49,548 nucleotides of DNA, from assembly GCA_022394775.1 (NCBI GenBank), contig JAGFCB010000181.1, positions 1-49,548 of the forward strand. Reading direction: 5' to 3'. This DNA is from Candidatus Poribacteria bacterium (GTDB taxonomy: Bacteria; Poribacteria; WGA-4E; WGA-3G). Shown here in pieces: positions 33,478 through 42,256 of the stretch. Under the pieces are notes generated by a model, which did no database searches, was not told the origin of the DNA, and saw only the letters and a program-made list of their open reading frames with translations. The position numbers and the translations under genes were made by a program. Numbering within the stretch: position 1 is the stretch's first letter; each line of letters opens with the position of its first letter.

Positions 33478-34692
33478 CTATGCAGCAAAGGTTTTCAGGC
33501 AGTCCTCATAGACATTGAAATGTTCGCCTTCATGCTCCTCGGCATCGACGAGTTTCAGCCAGAGTGCGCTGTCCTTCTTTTCGCCGCTCAGTTGCCGACG
33601 GCTACCGAGATTCGACGGATCCGGCCCGCTCCAGACGACTTCGCCACCTTGCATGTAAATAAAGTCATCACGATACCGGTCAATCAGGTCTTTCTGGTTC
33701 TCTTGATAGATCAATCCTTGCTCGCACGTCGTCCGTCGCCAGTTCGCGACTGTTTCTTGCGTATCCGTTTCGACGGAATCAAATTCCGCTAAGGGAGCCG
33801 TGACTTCGCTCTCCCAATCGATTTCATCAAGATTGACAGTGCCGAATCCACGCTGTGCCGCGATGAGGATATGGTTCCGATCGCGTTTGAAGGGAGGTGT
33901 GGGCCAGTCGGATGCAGGATCGTGTCCCATCAGATGCATACCGACAGTATCCGTAGAAATGGGGTGATCGCCTGCGATGAGTGCGTTACAGATTCTACCT
34001 TCGCCGCCCCATTCGCGTCCCCACTGTCCTGTCAACGCATCAATGATATTCAGGCACGGTTTCGTGATGAGCGCCAAATCTGGAAGCACGTAAGAGAGAC
34101 GGATGAGATGATGGTAGTAGCTGCGTGTCCTGCCTTCAGGAAGCAGCATCGGCGGTAACCCGAACAAGTTTTTCGTGCATAAAGTAATCCCCATGAAGGC
34201 GTGGTTTTTCATCTTCGCCACAGAGACGACAGCATCGGCATCATCGAAACAAGCACTCAGTGTATAGCGATCGAACATTGAACCGCCACCAGGGACATCG
34301 TAGACCTTGAACGGCGGTAGGTTGGAATCAACGAACTGCACATCAAATTCTTTCAGATGGTGTAGGTAATTGAAATCCGGCGGCATCCGGTGCCCGTGGG
34401 TATACGGATTCGTGTCAGTAGCGACGAGTTGTGCCGTGGTATGCTCCTTAATCAATCGCAGGACGGCACGGCAGGTGGCATCATCCACTAATTCTCTGCG
34501 CCGCCCCTCGTAGTAGATAATCCGTTCAGGCGGTTTCATCATATTGAATTTCATAACCACCTTCTTGGCATTCTCAATCGGTTTCCAAGCACGGGTCAAC
34601 GGATCCGTGATGCGGCGGAGCGTTTGATAGATTTCTTCTTCCGTTGCGCGGTAGTCGCAATGCGCTGCTCGAACTTTGAACTGTTTTTCCAT
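33478..34692 (-). CDS. DUF362 family protein
   Basis: The 404-residue protein carries the DUF362 signature: VVMKFNMM, VATDTNPYTHGH, DADAVVSVAKMKNHAFMGIT, LCTKNLFGLPP and NIIDALTGQWG. DUF362 proteins are often linked to iron-sulfur or redox functions, but this one has no CxxCxxC ferredoxin motif. Its function is unknown. I start at the ATG at 34692 because GGAG stands about 6 nt before it; an ATG at 34704 overlaps that site. About 50 nt separate it from the PhyH gene downstream on the same strand. Confidence 0.8.
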   Translation of the reverse strand: MEKQFKVRAAHCDYRATEEEIYQTLRRITDPLTRAWKPIENAKKVVMKFNMMKPPERIIYYEGRRRELVDDATCRAVLRLIKEHTTAQLVATDTNPYTHGHRMPPDFNYLHHLKEFDVQFVDSNLPPFKVYDVPGGGSMFDRYTLSACFDDADAVVSVAKMKNHAFMGITLCTKNLFGLPPMLLPEGRTRSYYHHLIRLSYVLPDLALITKPCLNIIDALTGQWGREWGGEGRICNALIAGDHPISTDTVGMHLMGHDPASDWPTPPFKRDRNHILIAAQRGFGTVNLDEIDWESEVTAPLAEFDSVETDTQETVANWRRTTCEQGLIYQENQKDLIDRYRDDFIYMQGGEVVWSGPDPSNLGSRRQLSGEKKDSALWLKLVDAEEHEGEHFNVYEDCLKTFAA

Positions 34693-34772
34693 AGTGGTCT
34701 CCATTGCAAGTGCGTAATTTTCTAAAATAGCACGAAATTTTGGACAATTTTTGGGACCCCGTGTCCGAAGCG

Positions 34773-35528
34773 TTAGTCATCTGCCAAGCGTGCTTTGAGA
34801 CGCTCGAGTTCTTCGCGCAGACGCGAGGCTTCCGCTTCGGCTACTGCCCGTGCGTCGGCTTCCTGTTGGCGTGCGGCTTCTGCTTCGGCTCGTGCGTCGG
34901 CTTCCTGTTCAGCGCGATGCTCTGCTGCCTCTGCAGGCGTTTGGAGCCATTGTCCCGTCGCCTCATCATAAACGGCTAATCCCTCATCCAGCAGATGAAA
35001 CAATACGCCTAACGTTACAGAAGGAATACCGCCATCTACGTTCTCCGGTATTCGCTCATAAGTCCCACCTTTAAGACGGAACCCCATCAGCGGCACCGGC
35101 AAATAGCGTCTGTCTATATCGCAGAGAAAATACTCCGGTATCCCCATTGACGCGTAATGTACCTTTTTATCTCCTAAGTCATTTTGAAACGTTCCTTTGC
35201 TTGAAAACTCCATCACGAAGTCTGGCGGCTTCCCCTCTTCCCACACCTTATAGGTGCGGCGGAGTTTCTTGCCGATGCCGAAAGAGACAAGGATATCGGG
35301 CGAGACAGCAGTACGGCTGGGTCCCTCTACATCATACATCATGAGCGTCCCAGAGACATAAGTATCCGGATGATCCGCGAAGAAGTTGTCAAAACGGTGC
35401 CGTAGATCGATGATAGCCACTGCGTGCATATCCGTCTCAGCCATAGGTTTTCCATCCGATTCAGGGTATAGATCAGCAGTTTCTGTGGGCGCGTAAGGGA
35501 TGTGACGTGCGTTTGGATACGTTTCCAT
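34773..35528 (-). CDS. Uma2 family PD-(D/E)XK protein with coiled-coil tail
   Basis: A Uma2 (DUF820) domain fills residues 1-195: AVSPDILVSFG with Asp78, PPDFVMEFSSKGT with Glu107, then DKKVHYASMGIPEYFLCD. These acidic residues match the nuclease-fold active site of the family, whose biological role is unsettled. The last 60 residues form an Ala/Glu/Arg-rich coiled coil with an internal repeat (QEADARAEAEAAR and QQEADARAVAEAEA). I start at 35528, with AAGGAG about 8 nt upstream; a longer frame to 35621 runs into the neighbouring gene. Confidence 0.82.
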   Translation of the reverse strand: METYPNARHIPYAPTETADLYPESDGKPMAETDMHAVAIIDLRHRFDNFFADHPDTYVSGTLMMYDVEGPSRTAVSPDILVSFGIGKKLRRTYKVWEEGKPPDFVMEFSSKGTFQNDLGDKKVHYASMGIPEYFLCDIDRRYLPVPLMGFRLKGGTYERIPENVDGGIPSVTLGVLFHLLDEGLAVYDEATGQWLQTPAEAAEHRAEQEADARAEAEAARQQEADARAVAEAEASRLREELERLKARLADD

Positions 35529-35617
35529 GAGAACATCTCCTTCTCCGCAAAGTAATTGTAAAAACAAGCGTCCGTCATTCGGGTATTTGTTAAGTATACC
35601 TGAAAAGACAGCAGATG

Positions 35618-37675
35618 TCAATTTTTAGTAAAATTTCTGGTGCGCAACAAGCGACGCAGGATTTTGTTAGAAGCGGTTCGGGGCAACGCCTCTACGATGA
35701 CAACATCGTGAATACGGAACAGTGGGTTGAGATGTTGGGAGAGCGCGGTTTGCAATGCAGTATGAATTTCCTGCTTTGTTACTTCGGCATTTGATGCTGT
35801 TAGAACGGCATAGATGATGAGCTGGCTCGGACCGCCGTCTTTCGGTGAGACAGCGACGGCTGCTGTTTCTTGAATCCCGTTAACGATGTTAAGTACTTCT
35901 TCAATCTCTGCAGCACTTACTTTGATGCCGCTCAGGTTCATCGTATCGTCAACACGACCCAGCACGCGGTATTTAGCACCCGCGAGCCAAGGTTCGGTTT
36001 CAAAACCGTCGCCTAACCGTTCAATCGCATCACCGTGGCGACGTAGATTGGATTGTGGTGTCCCTGCAAAGTAGACTTCATTGTGGTCAGTGTTGAGCAG
36101 CGTTGTTGAGAGACCGAGCGAGGGTGAAACGATGAAAACTTCGCCGTTATCAGAGAGGTTCCCGTCGTCATCAAAGAGTAGGAAATTTAAACCGAGTGCC
36201 GGTGTTGTGAATGTTGAAGGTGCAGCGGGCTGGACACGCGTACCCGTAATATAACCACCACCGATCTCAGTACCGCCGCAATACTCGATTACCGGCTTGT
36301 AGCCAGCAAGTGCCATGAGGCAAAGCATCTCTTCGGGGTTAGAACATTCACCCGTTGAACTGAAGGCTCGGATCGCTTGCCAGTCGAGTCCGTGCATGCA
36401 CTCAGTGTTTTTCCAAGCGCGGACGAGGGTCGGCACAACACCGAGCATACTAACCTTCGCGTTTTGGACAAAAACACCAAAGTCGCGTCCGGTCGGTACG
36501 CCTTCGTACAAGGCAATAGTCGCTCTGTTGATGAGGCTGGCATAAATGAGCCACGGTCCCATCATCCATCCAAGATTTGTATACCAAGCGAGGACATCAC
36601 CCGGATGAATGTCGTGGTGTAGGTAGGCATCCGCTGCGGATTTGATCGGTGTGGTATGCGTCCACGGAATCGCCTTCGGTTCGCCGGTGGTGCCGGAGGA
36701 GAAAAGGATATTGGTAGGTGCGTCGGGATAGCACGGAATAGCGGTAAAGGTCTCCTCGTCCCTAAGGAAGGCATCCCATGTCGTATCGTCTTCACGTTCG
36801 GTTCGCGCAATAGTGTCACCACCTTCACAAGAAAAAACAATCGCCTTTGGGGCGTTTGCAGCGATCACTTTCTCGTACAACGGCAGACGTTTCCCAGCTC
36901 TGTTGATATAGTCTTGCGTAAAGATGGCTTTTGCATTGCCGATGCGGAGGCGGATCGCTATCTCCTCTGGTGCGAAACTATCGGCGATGCCAACAACGAC
37001 ACATCCTGCTTTGACAATCCCGAGATAGATGGCGACGGATTCAGCGTTCATCGGCATGTCAACCGCCACTGCGTCTCCCGGTTTCATACCGATTTCAACA
37101 AGTCCATTTGCGACTCGGTTAGTGAGGATTTCCAATTCGTGATATGTGAACGTCGATAGGTTTTCGTCGTTTTCGCGTTGCGTAACGATAGCGATACCAT
37201 CATCAGGCGCGTTAAAGCAGCTGTCAACGATGTTAAGTTTAGCGAGTTTTGTGGAAATGCCTGTTGCGTCTTTTTCTGCTTCGGTGTCCGTTTCTATCGC
37301 TTCAATGCCCAATACATCAATCATCATCTGCCAAAACGTGTCACGATTGGCGACCGACCAAGCGTGGAATTCGGGATAGGTTTTGATATGGAGTTCCGCC
37401 ATTAAACGGGTGATGTTCGCTTCGGTGATGTCTTCGTCCGTCGGAAACCATGCGGGGGGTGGTCCGTGTGTTGTGCGATCAAAATCGGCGTACACCGTCT
37501 CATACAGGAATTGGTGGAGCGCAAACGGGTGTTGTGGGGTAAGGATGTAGCGTGAAATCTCGTACCAGCAGGCTGTCGGGGACTGTGTTGGCAATATCCG
37601 GTTGACGGCTTCGGCTATCTTTGATGCCTCTGTTTTGTCCAACTCGCAAGCGATGAGTTCTTCAACAGTCAGCAT
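35618..37675 (-). CDS. AMP-binding acyl-CoA synthetase, acetyl-CoA synthetase-like
   Basis: A 685-residue ANL-superfamily ligase that activates a carboxylate with ATP and CoA. The P-loop ILFSSGTTGEPKAIPW, the aromatic core YTNLGWMMGPW, the adenylate motif YRVLGRVDDTMNLSGIKVSAAEIE and the C-terminal catalytic Lys in RTASNKILRRLL are intact. An N-terminal helical segment of about 110 residues (YPEFHAWSVANRDTFWQMMID) is typical of acetate or acetoacetate-CoA ligase relatives. The substrate is uncertain. AAGGA stands upstream of the ATG. It precedes an Uma2 gene and follows another on the same strand. Confidence 0.87.
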   Translation of the reverse strand: MLTVEELIACELDKTEASKIAEAVNRILPTQSPTACWYEISRYILTPQHPFALHQFLYETVYADFDRTTHGPPPAWFPTDEDITEANITRLMAELHIKTYPEFHAWSVANRDTFWQMMIDVLGIEAIETDTEAEKDATGISTKLAKLNIVDSCFNAPDDGIAIVTQRENDENLSTFTYHELEILTNRVANGLVEIGMKPGDAVAVDMPMNAESVAIYLGIVKAGCVVVGIADSFAPEEIAIRLRIGNAKAIFTQDYINRAGKRLPLYEKVIAANAPKAIVFSCEGGDTIARTEREDDTTWDAFLRDEETFTAIPCYPDAPTNILFSSGTTGEPKAIPWTHTTPIKSAADAYLHHDIHPGDVLAWYTNLGWMMGPWLIYASLINRATIALYEGVPTGRDFGVFVQNAKVSMLGVVPTLVRAWKNTECMHGLDWQAIRAFSSTGECSNPEEMLCLMALAGYKPVIEYCGGTEIGGGYITGTRVQPAAPSTFTTPALGLNFLLFDDDGNLSDNGEVFIVSPSLGLSTTLLNTDHNEVYFAGTPQSNLRRHGDAIERLGDGFETEPWLAGAKYRVLGRVDDTMNLSGIKVSAAEIEEVLNIVNGIQETAAVAVSPKDGGPSQLIIYAVLTASNAEVTKQEIHTALQTALSQHLNPLFRIHDVVIVEALPRTASNKILRRLLRTRNFTKN

Positions 37676-37692
37676 GACGTAGAATTCCTTTT

Positions 37693-38298
37693 TTAGATGC
37701 TACGGGTGGCTTGAAGGGTATCATCGGTTTCAAATTCAACGAATCTGTAAATCTGACGTAAGGAAAGTTCCGCGCCGATTGAAACAAGCGGTAACACACC
37801 CTCAAGTGTGCTGAATTCGCTAAGCACCCACTGTTTGTCTTGACGAAGATAGTGATCGACTTGAACCTGATCTTGTGAAATAAGGATGTATTCTTGAAGT
37901 GATTCTAATTGACGATAACGTATGAATTTTTCACCTCGGTCGTAGCCTGCTGTTGAATCAGAAAGCACTTGAATAATAACCTGGGGATTGATAAGTGTAT
38001 CGAAAACGTCATCCTCGAATCGGGGTTTATCACAGGTAACAGCAATATCCGGATAGAAGTAGGAAATTCCTGTGCTAATTCCGACGCGCATATCGCTGGC
38101 GTAAACTCTGCAACCTCGGTCTGCCAGTTGATTGTAAAGAGCAGTTGCTGTATTCATCGTGATAAGATTATGTGTATCACTTGCCCCCGACATCGCGACG
38201 ATCTCGCCACTCAGGTATTCGCTTTTGAGTGTCGCCTTGCGTTCGGCAACGATATATTCTTCAGGGGTTAGGTAGGTTCGGGCTGCAATAGATGACAT
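37693..38298 (-). CDS. Uma2 family protein with substituted active-site residue
   Basis: A compact 201-residue Uma2 domain: RTYLTPEEYIVAERKA, YLSGEIVAMSGAS, FYPDIAVTCDKPRF (Asp84), NPQVIIQVLSDST, YDRGEKFIRYRQLESLQEYIL. In nearly all Uma2 proteins the fourth motif reads (I/V)EVLS with a catalytic glutamate; here the codon is CAA, giving Gln110. The fold looks complete, so the protein may bind without cutting, or be decaying. It lies 17 nt upstream of the acyl-CoA ligase gene. Confidence 0.85.
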   Translation of the reverse strand: MSSIAARTYLTPEEYIVAERKATLKSEYLSGEIVAMSGASDTHNLITMNTATALYNQLADRGCRVYASDMRVGISTGISYFYPDIAVTCDKPRFEDDVFDTLINPQVIIQVLSDSTAGYDRGEKFIRYRQLESLQEYILISQDQVQVDHYLRQDKQWVLSEFSTLEGVLPLVSIGAELSLRQIYRFVEFETDDTLQATRSI

Positions 38299-38371
38299 GC
38301 GTATCTCCTCACCATGGTTTTAAACTTCACGATGAAATTATAACATAGTACGGAATAAGTTTCCTAACATA

Positions 38372-39553
38372 CTACCACTCGGGTGCTAATGCCCGCAACC
38401 GATTAACGACCTTTACCACTTCATCAGCGACAATATCGACCTCTTCCGCTGTGTTGTAGCGTCCTAAACCGAAACGGACGGCAGTCAATGCCAGTTCATT
38501 CGGAACCCCCATTGCAACCAAGACATGCGATGCCTTCACTGATTCTGAATCACATGCCGATCCCGTTGACACGGCGACGCGTTTGAGTCCCGCCAAATGC
38601 GCGTGGCTTTGCACACCGGCAAAGCAGAGATTGAGATTACCGGGTAGTCTATGTTCAGGATGCCCGTTGAGATGAATGTCATCTAAGTGTTCATTTAACT
38701 TCTGATGAAGTGCATCCCGTAAACTTGCCACGCGATTTTTCCCCTCCTCCATGTAATTTTTCGAGCGTTCACACGCTGCACCTAAGCCGACAATCCCCGC
38801 GACGTTCAAAGTCCCCGGGCGAACCCCTGCTTCCTGCCCACCACCGTGGAAAAGCGAATGTGGGTGAGAGGTGTCCCGATGGATGTAAAGCGCGCCGATC
38901 CCCTTTGGACCGTAAATTTTGTGCGCCGTCAGAGAAGCGAGATTTACACCGAGCATCTCCATATCTGACGGCAGCTGCCCAATACCTTGCACGGCATCTG
39001 AATGGAAAAGCACACCGTGTTTGGCAGCGACAGCGGCAATATCGGTGATCGGATTTATCGTACCGACCTCGTTATTCGCATACATGAAACTCATCAGAAT
39101 AGTTTTCGGTGTAATCGCAGCCGCCACATCGTCAGGACTTACCATCCCGTATTTGTCTACTGGCAGATATGTGACTTCAAACCCTTCCGTCTCCAAAGCG
39201 TGACAGGCATCAAGGATCGCGTGGTGCTCCGCCGTGCCTGTGATGATGTGGTTTCCCTTCTCTCTACAAGCGTAGGCGATCCCTCTGATAGCGAGGTTGT
39301 CCGATTCGGTCGCACCACTCGTGAAGATAATATCTTCTACTGAACAACCAAGCAAGTCGGCGACTTGGTGGCGCGCTTTTTCCACAGCATCCTTCGCTGT
39401 GGTGCCAAACGGGTGCGTGCTGGAAGCGTTCCCGAAATGCGTCGTCAGGTAAGGCATCATTGCCTCTAACACTTCGGACGCGATCGGCGTTGTGGCATGG
39501 TTGTCCATGTAGATGATATTATTCACGCGGGTGTTTCCTTGGGTAGACGGCAT
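38372..39553 (-). CDS. Cysteine desulfurase, NifS/IscS type
   Basis: A PLP enzyme that takes sulfur from cysteine for iron-sulfur clusters or tRNA thiolation. MDNHATTPIASEVLEAM opens the fold, Lys212 in SLTAHKIYGPKG binds PLP, TAEHHAIL holds the cofactor-stacking His, and Cys334 in STGSACDSESVKASHVL is the active-site cysteine on the long mobile loop of class I enzymes. The 393-residue length is typical. iscU and other partners are not nearby, so its pathway is open. The first 12 residues before NNIIYMDNH are not conserved. Confidence 0.93.
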   Translation of the reverse strand: MPSTQGNTRVNNIIYMDNHATTPIASEVLEAMMPYLTTHFGNASSTHPFGTTAKDAVEKARHQVADLLGCSVEDIIFTSGATESDNLAIRGIAYACREKGNHIITGTAEHHAILDACHALETEGFEVTYLPVDKYGMVSPDDVAAAITPKTILMSFMYANNEVGTINPITDIAAVAAKHGVLFHSDAVQGIGQLPSDMEMLGVNLASLTAHKIYGPKGIGALYIHRDTSHPHSLFHGGGQEAGVRPGTLNVAGIVGLGAACERSKNYMEEGKNRVASLRDALHQKLNEHLDDIHLNGHPEHRLPGNLNLCFAGVQSHAHLAGLKRVAVSTGSACDSESVKASHVLVAMGVPNELALTAVRFGLGRYNTAEEVDIVADEVVKVVNRLRALAPEW

Positions 39554-39574
39554 GTCGGAGTGTCCCTACTACTT

Positions 39575-40612
39575 TTAAAGCCGTTCACGGAACATGTCAA
39601 TCATGCCATCAGGTGGATCAAACGGCAATTCGACGACAGTATTCGTTAAACCACTATAGTAAATACCTAACAGCAGGTTGAATTCTGCAAGGGACTGCTT
39701 CAAGTGCGTCGGATGGACTTTGCTTTCATCGTCAAGCCACTCGAACACTGCATCGGTGAGTCCACCTTGGGCGATAACATCCTGCGCGCCGTAGCTCAGG
39801 TCGCCGCCTTCATAACCACTACCGGGTAGATTCCGTTCCCAACTCTCAAATCGCCAGTGAACAAACCCCGTTTCGCCGAACACGCACACGCGCTTATGCC
39901 GGTTATTTCCAGTATCGGGCAGTACACGGGGTGCCATCTCCGGTCCGAATGCGACCGAGGCTTGCACGCCGTTTGCGTAGGTCACAAGTGCCGTGGCGTT
40001 CGCAGGTGAAGGTTGTGCGGAATCGAGTTGTCCTGCCCCGGAAATCTGCCCTTGGACTTTCACAGGTCGTGAGTTGTCAATATAAGATGACACGAGTTGT
40101 AAAACGTGCGGTGCTTGGTCGACGGGCGGGTTGCGCGCGCTTGCCTCAATAAATTTGATCGCACCGATTTTGCCTTCAGCGACATCCTGCTTGAGCGCAA
40201 GGTTCTGTGGGTGGAAATTGAGTTGTGTGTTGACGACGAACTTCGTTTCGGTGCGTTCGGCAAGTTCAGAGATTTGCCGCCAGTCTTCGCTTTCAACAGC
40301 GACCGGTTTCTCGACAATTGCTGCAGGCACACCGTGCTCGGATGCTTGGTTCATCAGCGGGTAGCGGATACGTTCGTTGCTGCCGCGTAGCACAGGCGCG
40401 GTGACGATGTGTAACAGGTCCGGTTTTTCTTTAGAGAGCATCTCATCAAGATCGGTGTAGCGGGCATCAATCCCGAACTCGTCCCCAAAATCGTTGAGCA
40501 GATCTTCTTTCATGTCGCAGATAGCGGACAGTTTTCCGCCTTTGACGTGTTCGTAGGCGCGAGCGTGTCCGCGTGCCCGTCCACGACATCCCAAAATTGC
40601 GCTTTTGTACAT
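39575..40612 (-). CDS. Gfo/Idh/MocA family oxidoreductase
   Basis: A 345-residue protein: N-terminal Rossmann fold (SAILGCRGRARGHARAYEHV), the EKP motif in AAIVEKPVAVESEDW, and a C-terminal substrate domain with KFIEASARNPPVDQAPHVL. The Arg-rich glycine loop differs from the usual GxGxxG. The substrate is unknown. I start at the ATG at 40612, preceded by AGGAG at about 7 nt; an in-frame extension to 40681 lacks a ribosome binding site. It is not closely similar to the other oxidoreductase in this window. Confidence 0.87.
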   Translation of the reverse strand: MYKSAILGCRGRARGHARAYEHVKGGKLSAICDMKEDLLNDFGDEFGIDARYTDLDEMLSKEKPDLLHIVTAPVLRGSNERIRYPLMNQASEHGVPAAIVEKPVAVESEDWRQISELAERTETKFVVNTQLNFHPQNLALKQDVAEGKIGAIKFIEASARNPPVDQAPHVLQLVSSYIDNSRPVKVQGQISGAGQLDSAQPSPANATALVTYANGVQASVAFGPEMAPRVLPDTGNNRHKRVCVFGETGFVHWRFESWERNLPGSGYEGGDLSYGAQDVIAQGGLTDAVFEWLDDESKVHPTHLKQSLAEFNLLLGIYYSGLTNTVVELPFDPPDGMIDMFRERL

Positions 40613-40726
40613 TATTTTTCTCCTTTTAAATGCAGATAATGCATTATATGTGGCGTTCGGTTTTAAAGCAACACTTTTCATACAGGGTCATTTAGTTTTA
40701 AGAAATTATTGGGTTTTTATGTCTTT

Positions 40727-40770
40727 TTTCACGGTCCCGGTGCGGTTAGGAAACCGCACCTACCGGGTCT
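40727..40770. repeat. GGTGCGGTT/AACCGCACC hairpin repeat
   Basis: Stem GGTGCGGTT (40739-40747) and AACCGCACC (40752-40760) with loop AGGA, extended outside by CCCGG/CCGGG. A sister copy 172 nt downstream has the same outer sequence but a compensated stem. Confidence 0.65.
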
Positions 40771-40899
40771 GGGTTTTTAAAATTTGGGTAAAAATGGAAA
40801 ACTGAATAGTCCTGACTTTTCACAGAATTCCGCTTTAAGGAAAAGTGAAAATGTGATATAATATCCTATGAAGATTAATTTATTAATTCGGTAATTTCT

Positions 40900-40945
40900 T
40901 GGGGCTGTCCGGTTCGGTTAGGAAACCGAACCTACCGGGCCTGGG
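40900..40945. repeat. GGTTCGGTT/AACCGAACC hairpin repeat
   Basis: Stem GGTTCGGTT (40911-40919) and AACCGAACC (40924-40932), loop AGGA. Compared with the copy at 40739-40760, one base pair has changed on both sides (G-C to T-A), so the fold is kept. A third, inverted and uncompensated copy lies near 1279-1309. Confidence 0.65.
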
Positions 40946-41007
40946 GAGAATATGGAATTACCGAAATATTTTCTTAAACTTCATCTGAAAAGCGGAAACG
41001 TCAACTA

Positions 41008-41205
41008 CCCAATCCTAAAGGCTTGGGTTTGTGAATATCCGTAGCCACACGGGGACCCACAAGTTAAACGGTTTTCTAGAGTAAAATATCGCGTCCCTGG
41101 TGGTGGCACACCCCAAGACGGTATGGATGCTCCCCAAGTCTATATCCGCTCTCGGACGTGATCTCGAAGGGGCAACATATACCCCGTAAGGGAGAATACA
41201 AACTT
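41008..41205 (+). ncRNA. Candidate omegaRNA scaffold of IsrB
   Basis: About 200 nt without a gene lie between the left-end hairpin and the isrB start. IscB and IsrB loci carry their omegaRNA directly upstream of the protein gene, with the guide taken from DNA flanking the left end. Several stems are possible, among them the left-end hairpin, GGTG...CACC near 41100 and GGGG...CCCC near 41170. The guide would then come from about 40985-41006. This rests on family knowledge and position; I could not fold or align it. Confidence 0.5.
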
Positions 41206-42228
41206 ATGTTTGTGCCTGTAAAAACCAAAGATGGACAGCAACTGATGCCTATGCGCGCCGCACGTGCGAGAAAACTTATCAACCGTGGCGAAGCAACACC
41301 GTATTGGAATAACGGCATATATTGTATCCGTCTGAACAAAGAACCTTCTGATAGAGACACTCAAGAGATTGCTGTCGGTGTTGACCCCGGTAGCAAAAAG
41401 GAAGGTTTTAGCGTAAAATCAGAAAGACATACCTACTTGAATGTGCAAGCCGATGCTCACAGCAAAGTCGGTAAGAAAGCTGAAAAGCGTCGCGAGTTGT
41501 GTAGAGGTAGGCGTTCTCGTAAATGTCCGAACCGAAAGCAGAGAACCAACCGTATGGCGAACAAGGCGCGTATCCCTGCAGGCACGCGTGCGAGATGGGA
41601 TTGGAAACTTCGGATCCTTGATTGGTTGCGTCAAATGTTTCCAATCACCCATGTATGTGTGGAGGACATCAAAGCACGCACGATAGCACAAGCGAAGAAG
41701 TGGAACACCTCTTTTAGCCCACTTGAAGTTGGCAAGCAATGGTTCTATACTGAAATAGAAAAACGTTGGCACCTGCTAACGCTTCAAGGGTGGCAAACCA
41801 AAGAGATTCGGGATAGGTTCAGTCTCAAGAAGTCTTCAAAGAAACTCGCTGAAACCTTTGAGGCACATTGCGTAGATGCTTGGTGTCTAGCTTACCATGT
41901 CGTTGGTGGTGATGGTGGTGTAGATACCACAGATATATTCTGTATATCGCCGATTCCGATACGCCGGCGTGAACTGCATAGGCAGAACCCCCAGAAAGGC
42001 GGGAAAAGACCCCGCTATGGTGGCACGACTTGGAATGGATTGGTAAAGAACACCTTAGTGAGACACATCAAGTATGGTCTAACGCGTATCAGTGGCTTTG
42101 GTAAACAGGGGATAGCGTTGTATGCCTTGGAAGGTCAACGCTTGTGCCAAAATGCGAAAGCCCGCGATTTTACGGTGCTCACGCGCCTTAATTTCAATTA
42201 CAGGAGCGGGCATACCTCCCAACGCTAA
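41206..42228 (+). CDS. isrB: IsrB, HNH-less IscB-family RNA-guided nickase candidate
   Basis: A 340-residue protein. The N-terminal PLMP/RRXRR region reads KDGQQLMPMRAARARKLI (9-26). A split RuvC domain has Asp60 in IAVGVDPGSKKEG, Glu153 in VCVEDI, and His221/Asp224 in HCVDAWCLAY. An Arg-rich bridge helix (EKRRELCRGRRSRKCPNRKQ, 93-112) follows RuvC-I. Only about 70 residues separate RuvC-II from RuvC-III, with no HNH domain, which separates IsrB from IscB. Known IsrB proteins nick DNA guided by omegaRNA. I start at ATG 41206 (AAGGGAG upstream); a GTG at 41158 would read into the likely RNA. All catalytic acids are present. Confidence 0.85.
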   Translation: MFVPVKTKDGQQLMPMRAARARKLINRGEATPYWNNGIYCIRLNKEPSDRDTQEIAVGVDPGSKKEGFSVKSERHTYLNVQADAHSKVGKKAEKRRELCRGRRSRKCPNRKQRTNRMANKARIPAGTRARWDWKLRILDWLRQMFPITHVCVEDIKARTIAQAKKWNTSFSPLEVGKQWFYTEIEKRWHLLTLQGWQTKEIRDRFSLKKSSKKLAETFEAHCVDAWCLAYHVVGGDGGVDTTDIFCISPIPIRRRELHRQNPQKGGKRPRYGGTTWNGLVKNTLVRHIKYGLTRISGFGKQGIALYALEGQRLCQNAKARDFTVLTRLNFNYRSGHTSQR

Positions 42229-42256
42229 AGCATTGGGTTTCCTGCCCGAAGATTAG

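Larger units (their letters stand above)
41005..42250 (+). mobile_element. IS200/IS605-like element carrying IsrB, no transposase
   Basis: Similar small hairpins mark both ends: CCCAATCCTAAAGGCTTGGG (41008-41027) on the left and CCCAACGCTAAAGCATTGGG (42218-42237) on the right, as at the subterminal ends of IS200/IS605 elements. Between them lie a non-coding region and isrB. No TnpA is present, so movement would need a transposase in trans. The exact ends are uncertain by about 10 bp. The element sits just before the lipoprotein gene at 42257. Confidence 0.7.

Noticed and set aside
41206..42228. TnpB (OrfB) or Cas12-like nuclease
   Set aside because: The N-terminal QLMP/RRXRR region, the bridge helix after RuvC-I and upstream non-coding DNA fit IsrB/IscB; there is no TnpB-type zinc finger before RuvC-III.
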